64,000 bases of DNA from an uncultured Gammaproteobacteria bacterium (GCA_947259175.1 CAMYKW010000005.1:1-64000); one strand, 5' to 3'; shown: positions 38,687-47,312, numbered from the stretch's first letter. Numbers and translations are program-made. The notes: a model not told the origin generated them from the sequence alone.

Positions 38687-39289
38687 ATGAACAAGCCCAT
38701 TGAATTCTATTTCGACTTTTCGTCACCCTACGGTTACCTCGCCAGCACGCAAATAGACGCGTTGGCCAATCGCTTTGACCGAACCGTAATCTGGCGGCCG
38801 TTTCTGGTCGGCGCATCGTTCAAACTGACGGGCCGCAAACCCCTGCTCGAGGTACCCCTGGTCCGCGACTACATGGCGCATGACGTCGAGCGCTTCGCGC
38901 GTTTTTTGGAAATACCCTTCTCACTCCCCGAGAAATTCCCCATTGCCGCCATCGCCGCGAGCCGCGGGTTTTACTGGCTGGCGGAGCAGGACCCGGACCT
39001 TGCGATCTCCTTCGCAAAACGGGTTTATCATGCCTACTTCGCCAAGCATCAGGACATCACCAGCAGCGAAGCATTGGCGGACCTGGCCTCGTCACTGCAA
39101 ATTGACCGCGATCAATGGATCGTGGCGGTGAAATCGCAGGCGATTAAAGACCGGTTCCGCGAGGAGAACGATCGCGCGTTGGAACGGGGCGTGTTCGGAT
39201 CGCCGTTTTTCATCATTGGCGATGAAGCATTCTGGGGCGCGGATCGCCTACCTCAGGTCGAGCAGTGGTTATCGCGCGACGGCTGGTAG
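38687..39289 (+). CDS. 2-hydroxychromene-2-carboxylate isomerase family (DsbA/kappa-GST fold)
   Basis: A 200-residue thioredoxin-fold protein. The active-site region IEFYFDFSSPYGYLAS has the Ser that binds glutathione in this family, and FGSPFFIIGDEAFWGADRL near the C-terminus contains the cis-Pro. Characterised members act in naphthalene breakdown, but no aromatic-degradation genes are nearby. It may instead be a general glutathione-dependent isomerase or oxidoreductase. Confidence 0.87.
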   Translation: MNKPIEFYFDFSSPYGYLASTQIDALANRFDRTVIWRPFLVGASFKLTGRKPLLEVPLVRDYMAHDVERFARFLEIPFSLPEKFPIAAIAASRGFYWLAEQDPDLAISFAKRVYHAYFAKHQDITSSEALADLASSLQIDRDQWIVAVKSQAIKDRFREENDRALERGVFGSPFFIIGDEAFWGADRLPQVEQWLSRDGW

Positions 39290-39319
39290 CCGGCTGTCGC
39301 CGCGCCGAAAATCGGTGTG

Positions 39320-40591
39320 CTATTGGTAGTAGATGTATTTCCGCGACCACGGCAGGCTGTTGTCGCCGCCGCGACTGAACAAAACTTGAAACAGTTGCAG
39401 ATCGCCGAGTTTGAACGCCGAGACGGACCCGGTGAGATACAGTCGCCAGGCGCGCAGGAACCGTTCATCGAACGCCTCGGTCACATCCATGCGGTGTTCT
39501 TCGAACCGCTGCAACCAATGCTCCAGTGTCCTGGCGTAGTGCAGGCGTAGATTTTCGACGTCGAGAATGGAAAAATCATACGGCTCGAAGATGTCCATCA
39601 TCTCGCTCAACGCCGGCGGATATGCGCCGGGGAAAATCCGCTTTTCGATCCAACGATTCATCAGCCGCGGCGCATTGCGTCCGATGGAATGGATCAGCGC
39701 GCGTCCGTTGTCCTTCAGGCAGTGGTCGATTACGCCCCCGAGGTCTCGATAATTTTTCCTGCCCACGTGTTCCAGCATCCCCACGGACACAAACACATCG
39801 TACTCACCGGTAACATTGCGGTAGTCATCCTCGATGTACTCGACTTTCCCCGCCAATCCTGACGCTTGCGCCTTTTCGGTCGCATACCTGACCTGCTCCT
39901 GGGAAATGTTGTAGGCACGCACCGTAACCCCATGGTGCTCCGCCATATAGCGCGCCAATCCGCCCCAACCGCAACCGGCCTCAACGACGGTGTCGCCCGG
40001 TTTGAGCTGCAACTTGCGGCATACGTGCTCCATCTTCGCCACCTGCGCGGCTTCCAGGCTCATGGCCGGATCCGGGAAATAGGCGCAGGTGTACTGCATA
40101 TACGGGTGGTCCAGCCATAACTGGTAAAAATCATTGCCCAGGTCGTAATGGTGGTGGATGTTGTGCCGCGACGCCTTCAGGTTGTTGGTGCGGGGAGTAG
40201 GCGCCAAAAGCCGGATCAGCAGCCCCAGCGGCCCGGTTTCGCCGACGAGCTGCGGCTTGTGGAGCGTGGCGAGCTCGATCATGCGCAGCAGATCACCCTC
40301 CACCTCGATGTTGCCGTCACTGTACGCATCCCCGAAATACAAATCGGGATTCGCCAGTATCCCCCACAGAGCCTGTGGGTTTCTGATGTGCAGGGTCACA
40401 TCGGAGCGTTGCGCGCAACCACGCAGTTGTTCACCGTTCCACAAGCTGATCGTCAACGGCGGATCGCGCATGGTTTTCAGCAGCCGTTTCAATAGCCACC
40501 GTTCGAAACCGTAGACCGGACGCGCCTCGGACGCGGATCGCCGCGTACGATGCTCGAAGTTCAGAGGTACCTCTTTGGTTTTGGTTGTCAT
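39320..40591 (-). CDS. cfa: Cyclopropane-fatty-acyl-phospholipid synthase
   Basis: A SAM-dependent enzyme that adds a methylene bridge to unsaturated acyl chains of membrane phospholipids. The 423-residue protein has the SAM site VVEAGCGWGGLARYMA, the family motif YNISQEQVRYA and a CFA C-terminal region with FIFPGAYPPAL-like IFPGAYPPAL. ATG 40591 is chosen over an upstream TTG. The convergent isomerase gene ends 30 bp away. Confidence 0.94.
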   Translation of the reverse strand: MTTKTKEVPLNFEHRTRRSASEARPVYGFERWLLKRLLKTMRDPPLTISLWNGEQLRGCAQRSDVTLHIRNPQALWGILANPDLYFGDAYSDGNIEVEGDLLRMIELATLHKPQLVGETGPLGLLIRLLAPTPRTNNLKASRHNIHHHYDLGNDFYQLWLDHPYMQYTCAYFPDPAMSLEAAQVAKMEHVCRKLQLKPGDTVVEAGCGWGGLARYMAEHHGVTVRAYNISQEQVRYATEKAQASGLAGKVEYIEDDYRNVTGEYDVFVSVGMLEHVGRKNYRDLGGVIDHCLKDNGRALIHSIGRNAPRLMNRWIEKRIFPGAYPPALSEMMDIFEPYDFSILDVENLRLHYARTLEHWLQRFEEHRMDVTEAFDERFLRAWRLYLTGSVSAFKLGDLQLFQVLFSRGGDNSLPWSRKYIYYQ

Positions 40592-40739
40592 CGGTTCTGA
40601 TCCCTCGCCCAAATATCCTATAGCGAAGCGGCGTCACTGACAATACGCGCTACCGCGTCCAGCTACGCTCCGGCCCGGATACCGGGCCGGTATGCGCAAA
40701 ACCGGCGCGGAACCTAGGGCGGCCGGCGCGATATGCGGA

Positions 40740-41096
40740 TCAGTCCCCGTTCAGCAGCTCCAAGCGGTCTGCGGCCCCCAAAACAACGGTACGCCCGTCA
40801 ACGGTTTTTAGAACTCTGCGATCGACCGAGTGGCGATAGACCTGATAGGTTGTGGGGTTTCCTCCTCCGATTACACGCACCGACACCACCTCGTGCTGTG
40901 ACCGCCAGTGGAAATAGTAGCCAATCGCGGAAATCGCCATCAGCACGCCGACAAATCCGTAGCTGACCAGGCGGCCAAACCGGTTGTCCACCGGGGCGCC
41001 CGGCTGCGATCGCTGCGGCCCGATGCGGCTGCGGGAGCGGTAAATCGCGTACACCATGGCAACCACAAGGGCGGTAAACAACAACTTGGTCAGCAT
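40740..41096 (-). CDS. Small membrane protein of unknown function
   Basis: A 118-residue protein with two hydrophobic helices (about 3-18 and 43-60). A periplasmic or cytoplasmic C-terminal domain with VSVRVIGGGNPTTYQVYRHSVD follows. Not recognised as a named family. ATG 41096 is 14 bp from the edge of the dispersed repeat at 41110. An alternative GTG within the repeat would add seven residues. Confidence 0.65.
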   Translation of the reverse strand: MLTKLLFTALVVAMVYAIYRSRSRIGPQRSQPGAPVDNRFGRLVSYGFVGVLMAISAIGYYFHWRSQHEVVSVRVIGGGNPTTYQVYRHSVDRRVLKTVDGRTVVLGAADRLELLNGD

Positions 41097-41157
41097 GGGG
41101 CGCACCCTAGCCCGCATTTCTCACCAGGATCCCGGATGCTGGCGCAGGACTCGTGCA

Positions 41158-41262
41158 GCCCGGCGACTATTCTCAGTAAGTCGCTTAAGGAGTTTACGCT
41201 GTATTTTCGTAGAACGGACACTTAGGATTCTTTCAGGTGCGTGCCAGGAATAGTCGCTGGGC
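41158..41262. repeat. Nested inverted-repeat element A (~105 bp)
   Basis: GCCCGGCGACTATTC (41158-41172) and GAATAGTCGCTGGGC (41248-41262) are inverted with one mismatch. It lies in the left part of the composite repeat at the point where copy 1 has only ~13 different bases. Length and end sequences resemble element B. Confidence 0.75.
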
Positions 41263-41343
41263 GCCTGGAACGAGACCCATAGCGGGCTATGGGTCGAGTG
41301 AAGGCCAAGCGCAGGTGTGCGAGAACCAGCCAGGGCCGGGATA

Positions 41344-41446
41344 GCCCAGCTACTATTCTAAGGTAAGCCATGTTCGAATATACGATGTGTCTTCGAACAA
41401 CTACCATACGAGTCTTTTTAGTGCTTAACAAGAATAGTAGCTGGGC
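41344..41446. repeat. Nested inverted-repeat element B (~103 bp)
   Basis: GCCCAGCTACTATTCT (41344-41359) and AGAATAGTAGCTGGGC (41431-41446) are a perfect 16-bp inverted pair. The interior is AT-richer and shares only loose similarity with element A (for example GTAAG near the left end). It lies just inside the right terminus of the composite repeat. Confidence 0.78.
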
Positions 41447-41518
41447 GCCTGGTCAGAAATGCGGGCACAATAGCCGCCGTTACTCAGCCGCGCGGCGCAT
41501 GCAACAGTGGAAAAATGA

Positions 41519-41549
41519 ATCGCGGTTAAAAACCGCTCACACAATAACC
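41519..41549 (-). repeat. REP-like palindrome, copy 2
   Basis: GCGGTT (41522-41527), AAA and AACCGC (41531-41536) match copy 1 near 13490, with similar flank (CTCACACAATAACC against CTCCCACGAATAACC). It lies a few bases after the stop of the radical SAM gene, a usual location for REP elements. Confidence 0.65.
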
Positions 41550-41552
41550 GGG

Positions 41553-42722
41553 CTACAGCAATTGCAACTGAGGATCGGCGCTTGGCGGCCGGGTGAACAA
41601 CTCGCAGGTCAACGGCGGCAGTGACCGCTGCAGACCGTGACGTTCAGTCGCCGCGGCGAATCGCTGGGCGATCATGTCGGCGAAAATGCCGGTGCCTCGC
41701 TTGCGGGTGCCGAAGTCGGCGTCGTAATCCTTCCCACCCCGGCATTGACGCACGATACTCATCACATGCGCCGCTTTTTGCGGATAGTGCGCCGCCAACC
41801 ATTCCTGAAACAGCGCGTTCACCTCTCTTGGCAAGCGTAGCAAGATATAACTCGCCGACACTGCGCCGGCGTCGGCGGCCGCTGCGATCACTGTTTCCAT
41901 TTCCGCATCCGTCAGCGCCGGCACCACCGGCGCAACCGAGACATTAACCGGAACTCCGGCGGCCGCGAGTCGGCGGATGGCCTCCAGGCGGCGGCGCGGA
42001 GCGGTGGCGCGCGGTTCCATGCGGCGCGCCAATTGATGATCCAGGGTGGTCAGCGAGATGCTGACGCTGACCAGACACCGCCCGGCCAGCGGAGCCAGGA
42101 GGTCGAGATCGCGTTCGACCAGGCTGGATTTCGTCGTAATGCACAGCGGATGATTGCACGCCGCCAACAACTCCAGGATGCCGCGCATCAGCCGGTAGCG
42201 GCGCTCTATGGGTTGATACGGATCCGTGTTGGTCCCCAACGCCAATACCCGACAGCGATAATTGCTGCGGCTGATCTCCTCGCGCAGCAAGCCGGGTGCG
42301 TTCGGCTTGACCAACAGCCTGGTTTCGAAATCCAGGCCGGCGGACCAACCCAAATAAGCATGCGTCGGCCGGGCGAAACAATACACGCAGCCGTGTTCAC
42401 AGCCACGATAGGGATTGACCGATTGTTCGAAGGGCACATCCGGCGACTGGTTGCGCGCCAGGATGGTTTTCGAGGCGTCCACGGTCACGTGGGTCTTGAA
42501 CGTCGACTCGGGTTGCTGTTGCGGCGCCCACCCGTCGTCCACCCGCTCATGCTGATAAGGCTCGAATCGGCCGTCGACGTTGCTCAGGGCACCACGACCC
42601 TTGCGCGGATTTGCGGCATGCGCGGTTAAGCGGGACGCGTAATCCTTATTCACCGCGCGCACCCACAGACACGGTTCATTTGCCGCGCGTATCGCTGACT
42701 CGGTAGTCCCATTTGAGATCAC
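41553..42722 (-). CDS. PA0069/Rv2578c family radical SAM protein
   Basis: A radical SAM protein with the cluster motif CEHGCVYCFARP (CxxxCxxC) about residue 110 and the family motif NPYRGCEHGC. KGRGALSN lies near the N-terminus and TNTDPYQPIERRYRLMR follows. Length is about 389 residues if GTG 42722 is used. That start overlaps the upstream membrane-protein gene by 47 bp; GTG 42662 or 42653 are alternatives that fit the short family N-terminus. The reaction is unknown; spore-photoproduct-lyase-like architecture is only a fold resemblance. Confidence 0.87.
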   Translation of the reverse strand: MISNGTTESAIRAANEPCLWVRAVNKDYASRLTAHAANPRKGRGALSNVDGRFEPYQHERVDDGWAPQQQPESTFKTHVTVDASKTILARNQSPDVPFEQSVNPYRGCEHGCVYCFARPTHAYLGWSAGLDFETRLLVKPNAPGLLREEISRSNYRCRVLALGTNTDPYQPIERRYRLMRGILELLAACNHPLCITTKSSLVERDLDLLAPLAGRCLVSVSISLTTLDHQLARRMEPRATAPRRRLEAIRRLAAAGVPVNVSVAPVVPALTDAEMETVIAAAADAGAVSASYILLRLPREVNALFQEWLAAHYPQKAAHVMSIVRQCRGGKDYDADFGTRKRGTGIFADMIAQRFAAATERHGLQRSLPPLTCELFTRPPSADPQLQLL

Positions 42723-43161
42723 CCCTGGGCCGCATATTGTCGAACGCGAACTGCTCGGTGATGTCCCGGGCCTGGGTCGGCGGTATTACGAGATGAATAT
42801 CCTTGAATTGCTGACCGACGACCTCGCAGGATTTCGGATCTCCGGTCGCCCCACAGTCGGAGGCGATGACGGTGAGCCTGAACCGCGTTAGCGTCTGATC
42901 AGGGGCGGTGTTTTTCACCCGGGCGTTTAATTTATAACTACCGCCGTAAGCCGGGATCATGTTCGTGCTCGTGAGCTGCACCGCAGCCGCGGGAATTACA
43001 TCGGAGGTTTCCTTGACGCCGATTTCGGCGTACCAGATTAAACCGACTATTGATACCAGGACCACCGACGCGATCAGCACCATCGACCATCGCAGTCCCA
43101 ACACAATTACCAGTGTGGCCACGGTAAGAGCCGCGGCGATAACAAGCAGCACCCAAGCCAT
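42676..43161 (-). CDS. Membrane-anchored protein of unknown function
   Basis: A 161-residue protein with two N-terminal hydrophobic segments (about 3-22 and 27-45). A soluble C-terminal domain of about 110 residues carries VQLTSTNMIPAYGGSYKLNARVKN and CGATGDPKSCEVVG, whose two Cys could pair. The predicted beta-rich domain resembles no family I can name. It overlaps the radical SAM frame and is divergent from the PilB-like gene. Confidence 0.7.
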   Translation of the reverse strand: MAWVLLVIAAALTVATLVIVLGLRWSMVLIASVVLVSIVGLIWYAEIGVKETSDVIPAAAVQLTSTNMIPAYGGSYKLNARVKNTAPDQTLTRFRLTVIASDCGATGDPKSCEVVGQQFKDIHLVIPPTQARDITEQFAFDNMRPRGDLKWDYRVSDTRGK

Positions 43162-43273
43162 TCGCTTTCTTCTTCGCTATGTGTATGTGTCGCCGTCTCC
43201 GGCTTGTCGTTGCTTTTTATAGCACAAAGCGCAGCGTTGAATTCAAATAGATTCCGTTGACGAGCTTCGGCGC

Positions 43274-43322
43274 TGCACTGGAGCAAAACGTGCTCCTGGT
43301 CTACTATCAGCGTTACAGTGCA
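43274..43322 (+). promoter_or_regulatory. Nested hairpin upstream of the PilB-like gene
   Basis: TGCACTG (43274-43280) pairs with CAGTGCA (43316-43322), and inside it GGAGCA (43280-43285) pairs with TGCTCC (43291-43296). It ends 28 bp before the GTG start. It could be a leader structure or an operator; there is no direct evidence of function. Confidence 0.3.
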
Positions 43323-43350
43323 CGAGCATTCCGTTCCCAGGTAAATCAAA

Positions 43351-45150
43351 GTGGTTTCGACCTCGCCTATCAAACCCAAGGAAATTGACCAGTATTTGTC
43401 GGTTCGCGGCCTTCTCGAAGACCTGGTTGCGGACACCATGATTTCACCGGAAGAGGCAAAGCGGCTATACACGTACAGCCGCATGAAGACCGATTCCAGC
43501 AAACATCCCTTGGTCATCATCGCCGAATTGCAGCCCGCCGACATGCGCAATCCCGGCAGAATCCTGGTGCTGGAGCATCTCGTGGCATGGCTGGCGAAAA
43601 GGATCGGCATGCCCTACGAACGCATCGATCCGCTCAAAATCGACGTGCGCAAGGTGGCGCATTTGATTTCCTACGCATACGCCGCGAAAAGGCACATCCT
43701 GCCCATCGAGGTGTCCCGCGATACGGTGGTCATCGCCTGCGCCGATCCGTTCCAAGTCGATTGGCAAGACGAAATCAGCCAACTGTTGCGCAAGAATGTG
43801 CTGCTGGTGCTTGCCAACCCCCTGGAGATCGCACGTTATCTGAATGAGTTCTACAACATCGCCCGTTCCATCAAGCGGGCCACGCGGGAGGGGGAAGAGT
43901 CGGGGCGACAGATCATCCAGAACCTGGAGCAACTGATTGAACTGGGCCGCCTGGGTCAACTCGATGCTGAAGACCACCACGTCGTGCATATCGTCGACTG
44001 GTTGCTGCAATACGCCTTTGAGCAACGCGCCAGCGACATCCACCTCGAGCCACGGCGCGAACAAGGGGACATTCGTTTCCGCATCGATGGGGTTCTTCAT
44101 TCGGTATATCAGGTGCCTCCCAATGTGATGAGCGCCATTATCGGACGCATTAAGACCTTGGGCAGAATGGACATCGCGGAAAAGCGACGACCTCTGGACG
44201 GGCGGTTGAAGACCAAGACCCCGGAGGGCAGCGAGATTGAACTGCGACTGTCCACCGTTCCCACCGCGCTCGGCGAAAAGATGGTGTTGCGCATCTTCGA
44301 TCCGACGGTGATGCGGCGCAGTTTCGAGGACTTGGGATTGTCCAGCGAGGAACTGGACATCTGGGGGAGCATTGTCAAACAACCCCACGGTATTATCCTC
44401 GTCACCGGCCCCACGGGATCCGGAAAGACCACCACTTTGTATTCCACGCTCAAGCAGCTCGCCACTCCGGATGTCAACGTGTGCACCATCGAAGATCCCA
44501 TCGAAATGGTGGAACCCACTTTCAATCAAATCCAGGCGCAGCCCGGCATCGACCTGACCTTCGCCGCCGGGGTGCGCGCCCTGCTGCGCCAGGACCCGGA
44601 CATCATCATGATCGGCGAGATACGCGACCTGCAAACCGCGGAGATGGCGGTGCAAGCGGCGTTGACCGGCCACCTGGTGTTTTCCACGCTGCATACCAAC
44701 GACGCGCCCTCGGCGATCACCCGCTTGCTGGAGATCGGCGTACCGGCTTACCTGATCAACGCCACGGTGTTGGGGGTGGTGGCGCAACGCCTGGTGCGCA
44801 CGCTGTGCCCGGACTGTAAAACCGAAGTGTCGCTGTCGGACGACACGTGGCGGGTGCTGGTGCGGCCGTGGGATCTGGCCGCTCCCGAACCGGCGTACGG
44901 ACCCAAGGGATGCCTGGAGTGCCGGAATACCGGATATTACGGCCGCATCGGACTCTATGAGATGGTGCGCATGACGCCCACGCTGCAAAAACGGGTCATT
45001 TCTTCGGCGGATCTCGCCGCTATCCGCGAGCAGGCGCTGAAGGACGGGATGCAGCCGCTACGCATCAGCGGAGCGAAAAAAATACGCGCCGGGATCACCA
45101 CACTCACCGAAATCATGCGGGTAATACCCAAAGACAACACGGACATCTGA
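43351..45150 (+). CDS. GspE/PulE/PilB-type secretion or pilus ATPase
   Basis: A 599-residue hexameric motor ATPase. An N-terminal MshEN-like domain (about 1-180) is followed by the core: Walker A GPTGSGKTTTLYS near 355, Asp box CTIEDPIE, Walker B IIMIGEIRD and His box STLHTND. A tetracysteine zinc site (CPDCK and CLECRNTGYYGR) follows. Such proteins power type IV pilus or type II secretion assembly, but no other pil or gsp gene is in the window. Start is GTG 43351 without a good ribosome binding site. Confidence 0.92.
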   Translation: MVSTSPIKPKEIDQYLSVRGLLEDLVADTMISPEEAKRLYTYSRMKTDSSKHPLVIIAELQPADMRNPGRILVLEHLVAWLAKRIGMPYERIDPLKIDVRKVAHLISYAYAAKRHILPIEVSRDTVVIACADPFQVDWQDEISQLLRKNVLLVLANPLEIARYLNEFYNIARSIKRATREGEESGRQIIQNLEQLIELGRLGQLDAEDHHVVHIVDWLLQYAFEQRASDIHLEPRREQGDIRFRIDGVLHSVYQVPPNVMSAIIGRIKTLGRMDIAEKRRPLDGRLKTKTPEGSEIELRLSTVPTALGEKMVLRIFDPTVMRRSFEDLGLSSEELDIWGSIVKQPHGIILVTGPTGSGKTTTLYSTLKQLATPDVNVCTIEDPIEMVEPTFNQIQAQPGIDLTFAAGVRALLRQDPDIIMIGEIRDLQTAEMAVQAALTGHLVFSTLHTNDAPSAITRLLEIGVPAYLINATVLGVVAQRLVRTLCPDCKTEVSLSDDTWRVLVRPWDLAAPEPAYGPKGCLECRNTGYYGRIGLYEMVRMTPTLQKRVISSADLAAIREQALKDGMQPLRISGAKKIRAGITTLTEIMRVIPKDNTDI

Positions 45151-45201
45151 CAGTTCGTGCGCCCCTGGCGCTGGTTTCGCTGCGGTGCTGCAGCCGCCGC
45201 G

Positions 45202-46863
45202 TTATCTGACGCCGAACACCATCTCCCGCGCCCGGCTGGCGATGTCGGCGCCAAACACGCGCTCCAGGACCAACGACAGCGCGACGGAACCACCGGAAAG
45301 CAGCCGGTCATGAAAGCCGCGCAGGTTGAAACCGGGTTCTTCCGCCCGGCAGCGGTCGCGCACCGCGTTAATCAACGCCCACCCGGTGGCATATCCCAGC
45401 GGCACCGTCGGTGCTCGGCTGTACCAGGTCAAGTCCGCCATCGCCTGCTCGGCGGGAAATCCGAGATGCCGCTGCATGCGTTCACTGGCTTCCTCGAGCG
45501 TCGTGCCCCGTGTGTGAATCTCAACATCAATCATGATCCGCAGCGCCCGCCACAGGCGATCCTTCAATAAAAGGAACTCGTGTTCGGGTTGATCGAGGAA
45601 TCCCTGCTCACGCATCAATTGCTCGCAATACAAGGCCCAGCCCTCGTACAGGGTCGCCGACGCATTGAGCAAACGTGGAAATGTGCGCGTTACCGGATTG
45701 TTATTGGCGGTCACGAACTGCAGGTGATGGCCGGGGTAGGCTTCATGGGCGCAGGTTGACATGAGCCCGAGGTAATTGTGCTCGGCCAGCATCGCGGGTT
45801 GATCTGCGGGGGTGACGTAGTAGTAACCGTGTTGATCGGCGTCGTCCGGCGCCGGCTCCATATACGCGGCAAATGGGATCTCATGGCGAAGAAACACGGG
45901 CGTTTCTATCACCGTCAACGTCTCGCGCTGCGGAAGCGTGATCAGATCTTCACGCATCAGGAACTCGCGGGCGGCGCCCATCTGCACGCGATAGCTGTCG
46001 ACCAGCGTCTGCGCCGTGGGATGGTGCGCCTGAATCTTTGCCGCCAACGCAGCGATGTCGTCGCTGCCGCTCAGCTCGCGGCACACCCTGTGGAGCTCGC
46101 GCTCGGTGTGGGCGAACAATTCCGATCCCAGGGTGTGCAGGCGGGCCGCATCGACATCGAGGAAATGCCGTAATTCGAGCAGCATCGCGAATCGCTTGCC
46201 GCCGCTGGCGAAATCACCGCCTGCCCTGGGACCGAGCTCGGTTTGCAGGAATTCGGCGTAACCGCCCAACGCCTCGACCCCTTGCGCAATCAGTTCGGGC
46301 AATTTCCGATACACTTTGACGGCGTCCACCACCTTGATATTACCGGTCAGGCCGCGCAAGAACTCCATGCCCGACTCCGCCGCGAGCGCCGCTGACTCGA
46401 GCCACAACGGCGGTATTGCCTCCGGCGCCTGCATCAGCATATATCGCGCATCGCGCAGATATGCGGGGATGGCCTTCAGCCGCGCGATCAGCGCCGGCGC
46501 AAAATTGTCGATATCGCGAATGGTCAGTTGATGGATGGCGTTCAGCGGCAGATAACGCTGCGGATCCCGGTGGCGCCAGTCGAATTCCGACATCGCCTCG
46601 ATTTCCAGCACCGCCGCACCGGCCATCAGCCGCGCGTCGATCCGCTGATCTTCATCGAGCGCCGATTGATCGACGGCCTCGAGGCCGTCGAGGAGTTTCT
46701 CGTTGAGCACCAACAGCGCACTGACGTCGTCGTCGGCATACGGGGTGAGACGGTCCGCATGGGCCTGAACGCCTACATCCAACGCCGCCTCCGGATGATA
46801 GCGGAACCAGGCCCGATAATAACTGTCCCGCAGACTTTCGAACTCGTGATCGGGTGCGGCCAT
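45202..46863 (-). CDS. DUF885 family predicted metallohydrolase
   Basis: A 553-residue protein. The DUF885 core has HEAYPGHHLQF (about residue 370), followed by LYEGWALYCEQLM. These are the zinc-binding motifs of this carboxypeptidase-like family. ATG 46863 (MAAPDHEFESLRDSYYR) is chosen; earlier codons are not family-like. No signal peptide is seen, so it is probably cytoplasmic. The substrate is unknown. Confidence 0.85.
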   Translation of the reverse strand: MAAPDHEFESLRDSYYRAWFRYHPEAALDVGVQAHADRLTPYADDDVSALLVLNEKLLDGLEAVDQSALDEDQRIDARLMAGAAVLEIEAMSEFDWRHRDPQRYLPLNAIHQLTIRDIDNFAPALIARLKAIPAYLRDARYMLMQAPEAIPPLWLESAALAAESGMEFLRGLTGNIKVVDAVKVYRKLPELIAQGVEALGGYAEFLQTELGPRAGGDFASGGKRFAMLLELRHFLDVDAARLHTLGSELFAHTERELHRVCRELSGSDDIAALAAKIQAHHPTAQTLVDSYRVQMGAAREFLMREDLITLPQRETLTVIETPVFLRHEIPFAAYMEPAPDDADQHGYYYVTPADQPAMLAEHNYLGLMSTCAHEAYPGHHLQFVTANNNPVTRTFPRLLNASATLYEGWALYCEQLMREQGFLDQPEHEFLLLKDRLWRALRIMIDVEIHTRGTTLEEASERMQRHLGFPAEQAMADLTWYSRAPTVPLGYATGWALINAVRDRCRAEEPGFNLRGFHDRLLSGGSVALSLVLERVFGADIASRAREMVFGVR

Positions 46864-46889
46864 GCAACTGAGCGTGGGGATACCGCCGG

Positions 46890-47312
46890 TTAAGGATTCG
46901 GCGAGATGATTTGATAACTGTGGGATATTTTTGCGGTCTTGCCCAGCATAATCGAGGCTGAGCAATATTTTTCCGCGGACAGTTCCACCGCGCGCTTGAC
47001 CGCCTTGTCGGTCAGCTTGTCGCCGCTGATAAAGAAATTGACGCGGATATGGGTGAACACCTTAGGCACGTCTTCGGCGCGGTCGGCCTCCAGCTCCACG
47101 CGGCAGCCGGTCACCTGGTGGCGGGATTTACGCAGAATGTGCACCACATCAAAGGCCGTGCACGCCCCCATGCCCAGCAACACCAACTCCATCGGCCGGG
47201 CGCCGAGATTACGGCCGCCGTACTCCGGAGGGCCGTCTACGCCTATCGTGTGACCGCTTTCCGTGGTGCCCTCGAAGTTGACACCGTCTCTGAGGTCAAT
47301 TGACGCTTTCAT
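46890..47312 (-). CDS. OsmC family protein (YhfA-like)
   Basis: A 140-residue OsmC/Ohr-fold protein. It has [21 protein letters not shown] with a single conserved Cys and [13 protein letters not shown] with a second, the usual redox pair of the family. The pattern follows the YhfA branch rather than Ohr. The start overlaps the trpC stop by 4 bp, tying it to the trp operon; this neighbourhood is common in gammaproteobacteria. Confidence 0.88.
   Translation of the reverse strand: MKASIDLRDGVNFEGTTESGHTIGVDGPPEYGGRNLGARPMELVLLGMGACTAFDVVHILRKSRHQVTGCRVELEADRAEDVPKVFTHIRVNFFISGDKLTDKAVKRAVELSAEKYCSASIMLGKTAKISHSYQIISPNP

Larger units (their letters stand above)
41110..41466. repeat. Composite dispersed repeat, copy 2, with terminal inverted repeats
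   Basis: The ends are GCCCGCATTTCTCACCAGG (41110-41128) and CCTGGTCAGAAATGCGGGC (41448-41466), inverted with one mismatch in 19. The interior shares with copy 1 (20788-20895) a ~40-bp left block and a block containing the GACCCATAGC/GCTATGGGTC palindrome (41274-41295). Two ~104-bp inverted-repeat elements are nested inside. No ORF is convincing. It looks like a non-autonomous mobile or degenerate repeat. Confidence 0.85.
41097..41552. other. Repeat-rich intergenic region
   Basis: About 456 bp with no credible gene, occupied almost entirely by the composite dispersed repeat (41110-41466), its two nested inverted-repeat elements and a REP-like palindrome just past the radical SAM gene. GC content within the nested elements is lower than in flanking genes. 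Confidence 0.8.

Noticed and set aside
41274..41295. GACCCATAGC/GCTATGGGTC palindrome considered as an operator
   Set aside because: It is part of the dispersed repeat in both copies, so a gene-specific operator is unlikely.
43107..43610. 167-codon minus-strand frame at the PilB-like gene start
   Set aside because: It overlaps two supported genes and only the divergent gap is unique; no domain is seen.
43465..44988. 507-codon open frame on the minus strand
   Set aside because: It is antisense to the well-supported PilB-like gene.
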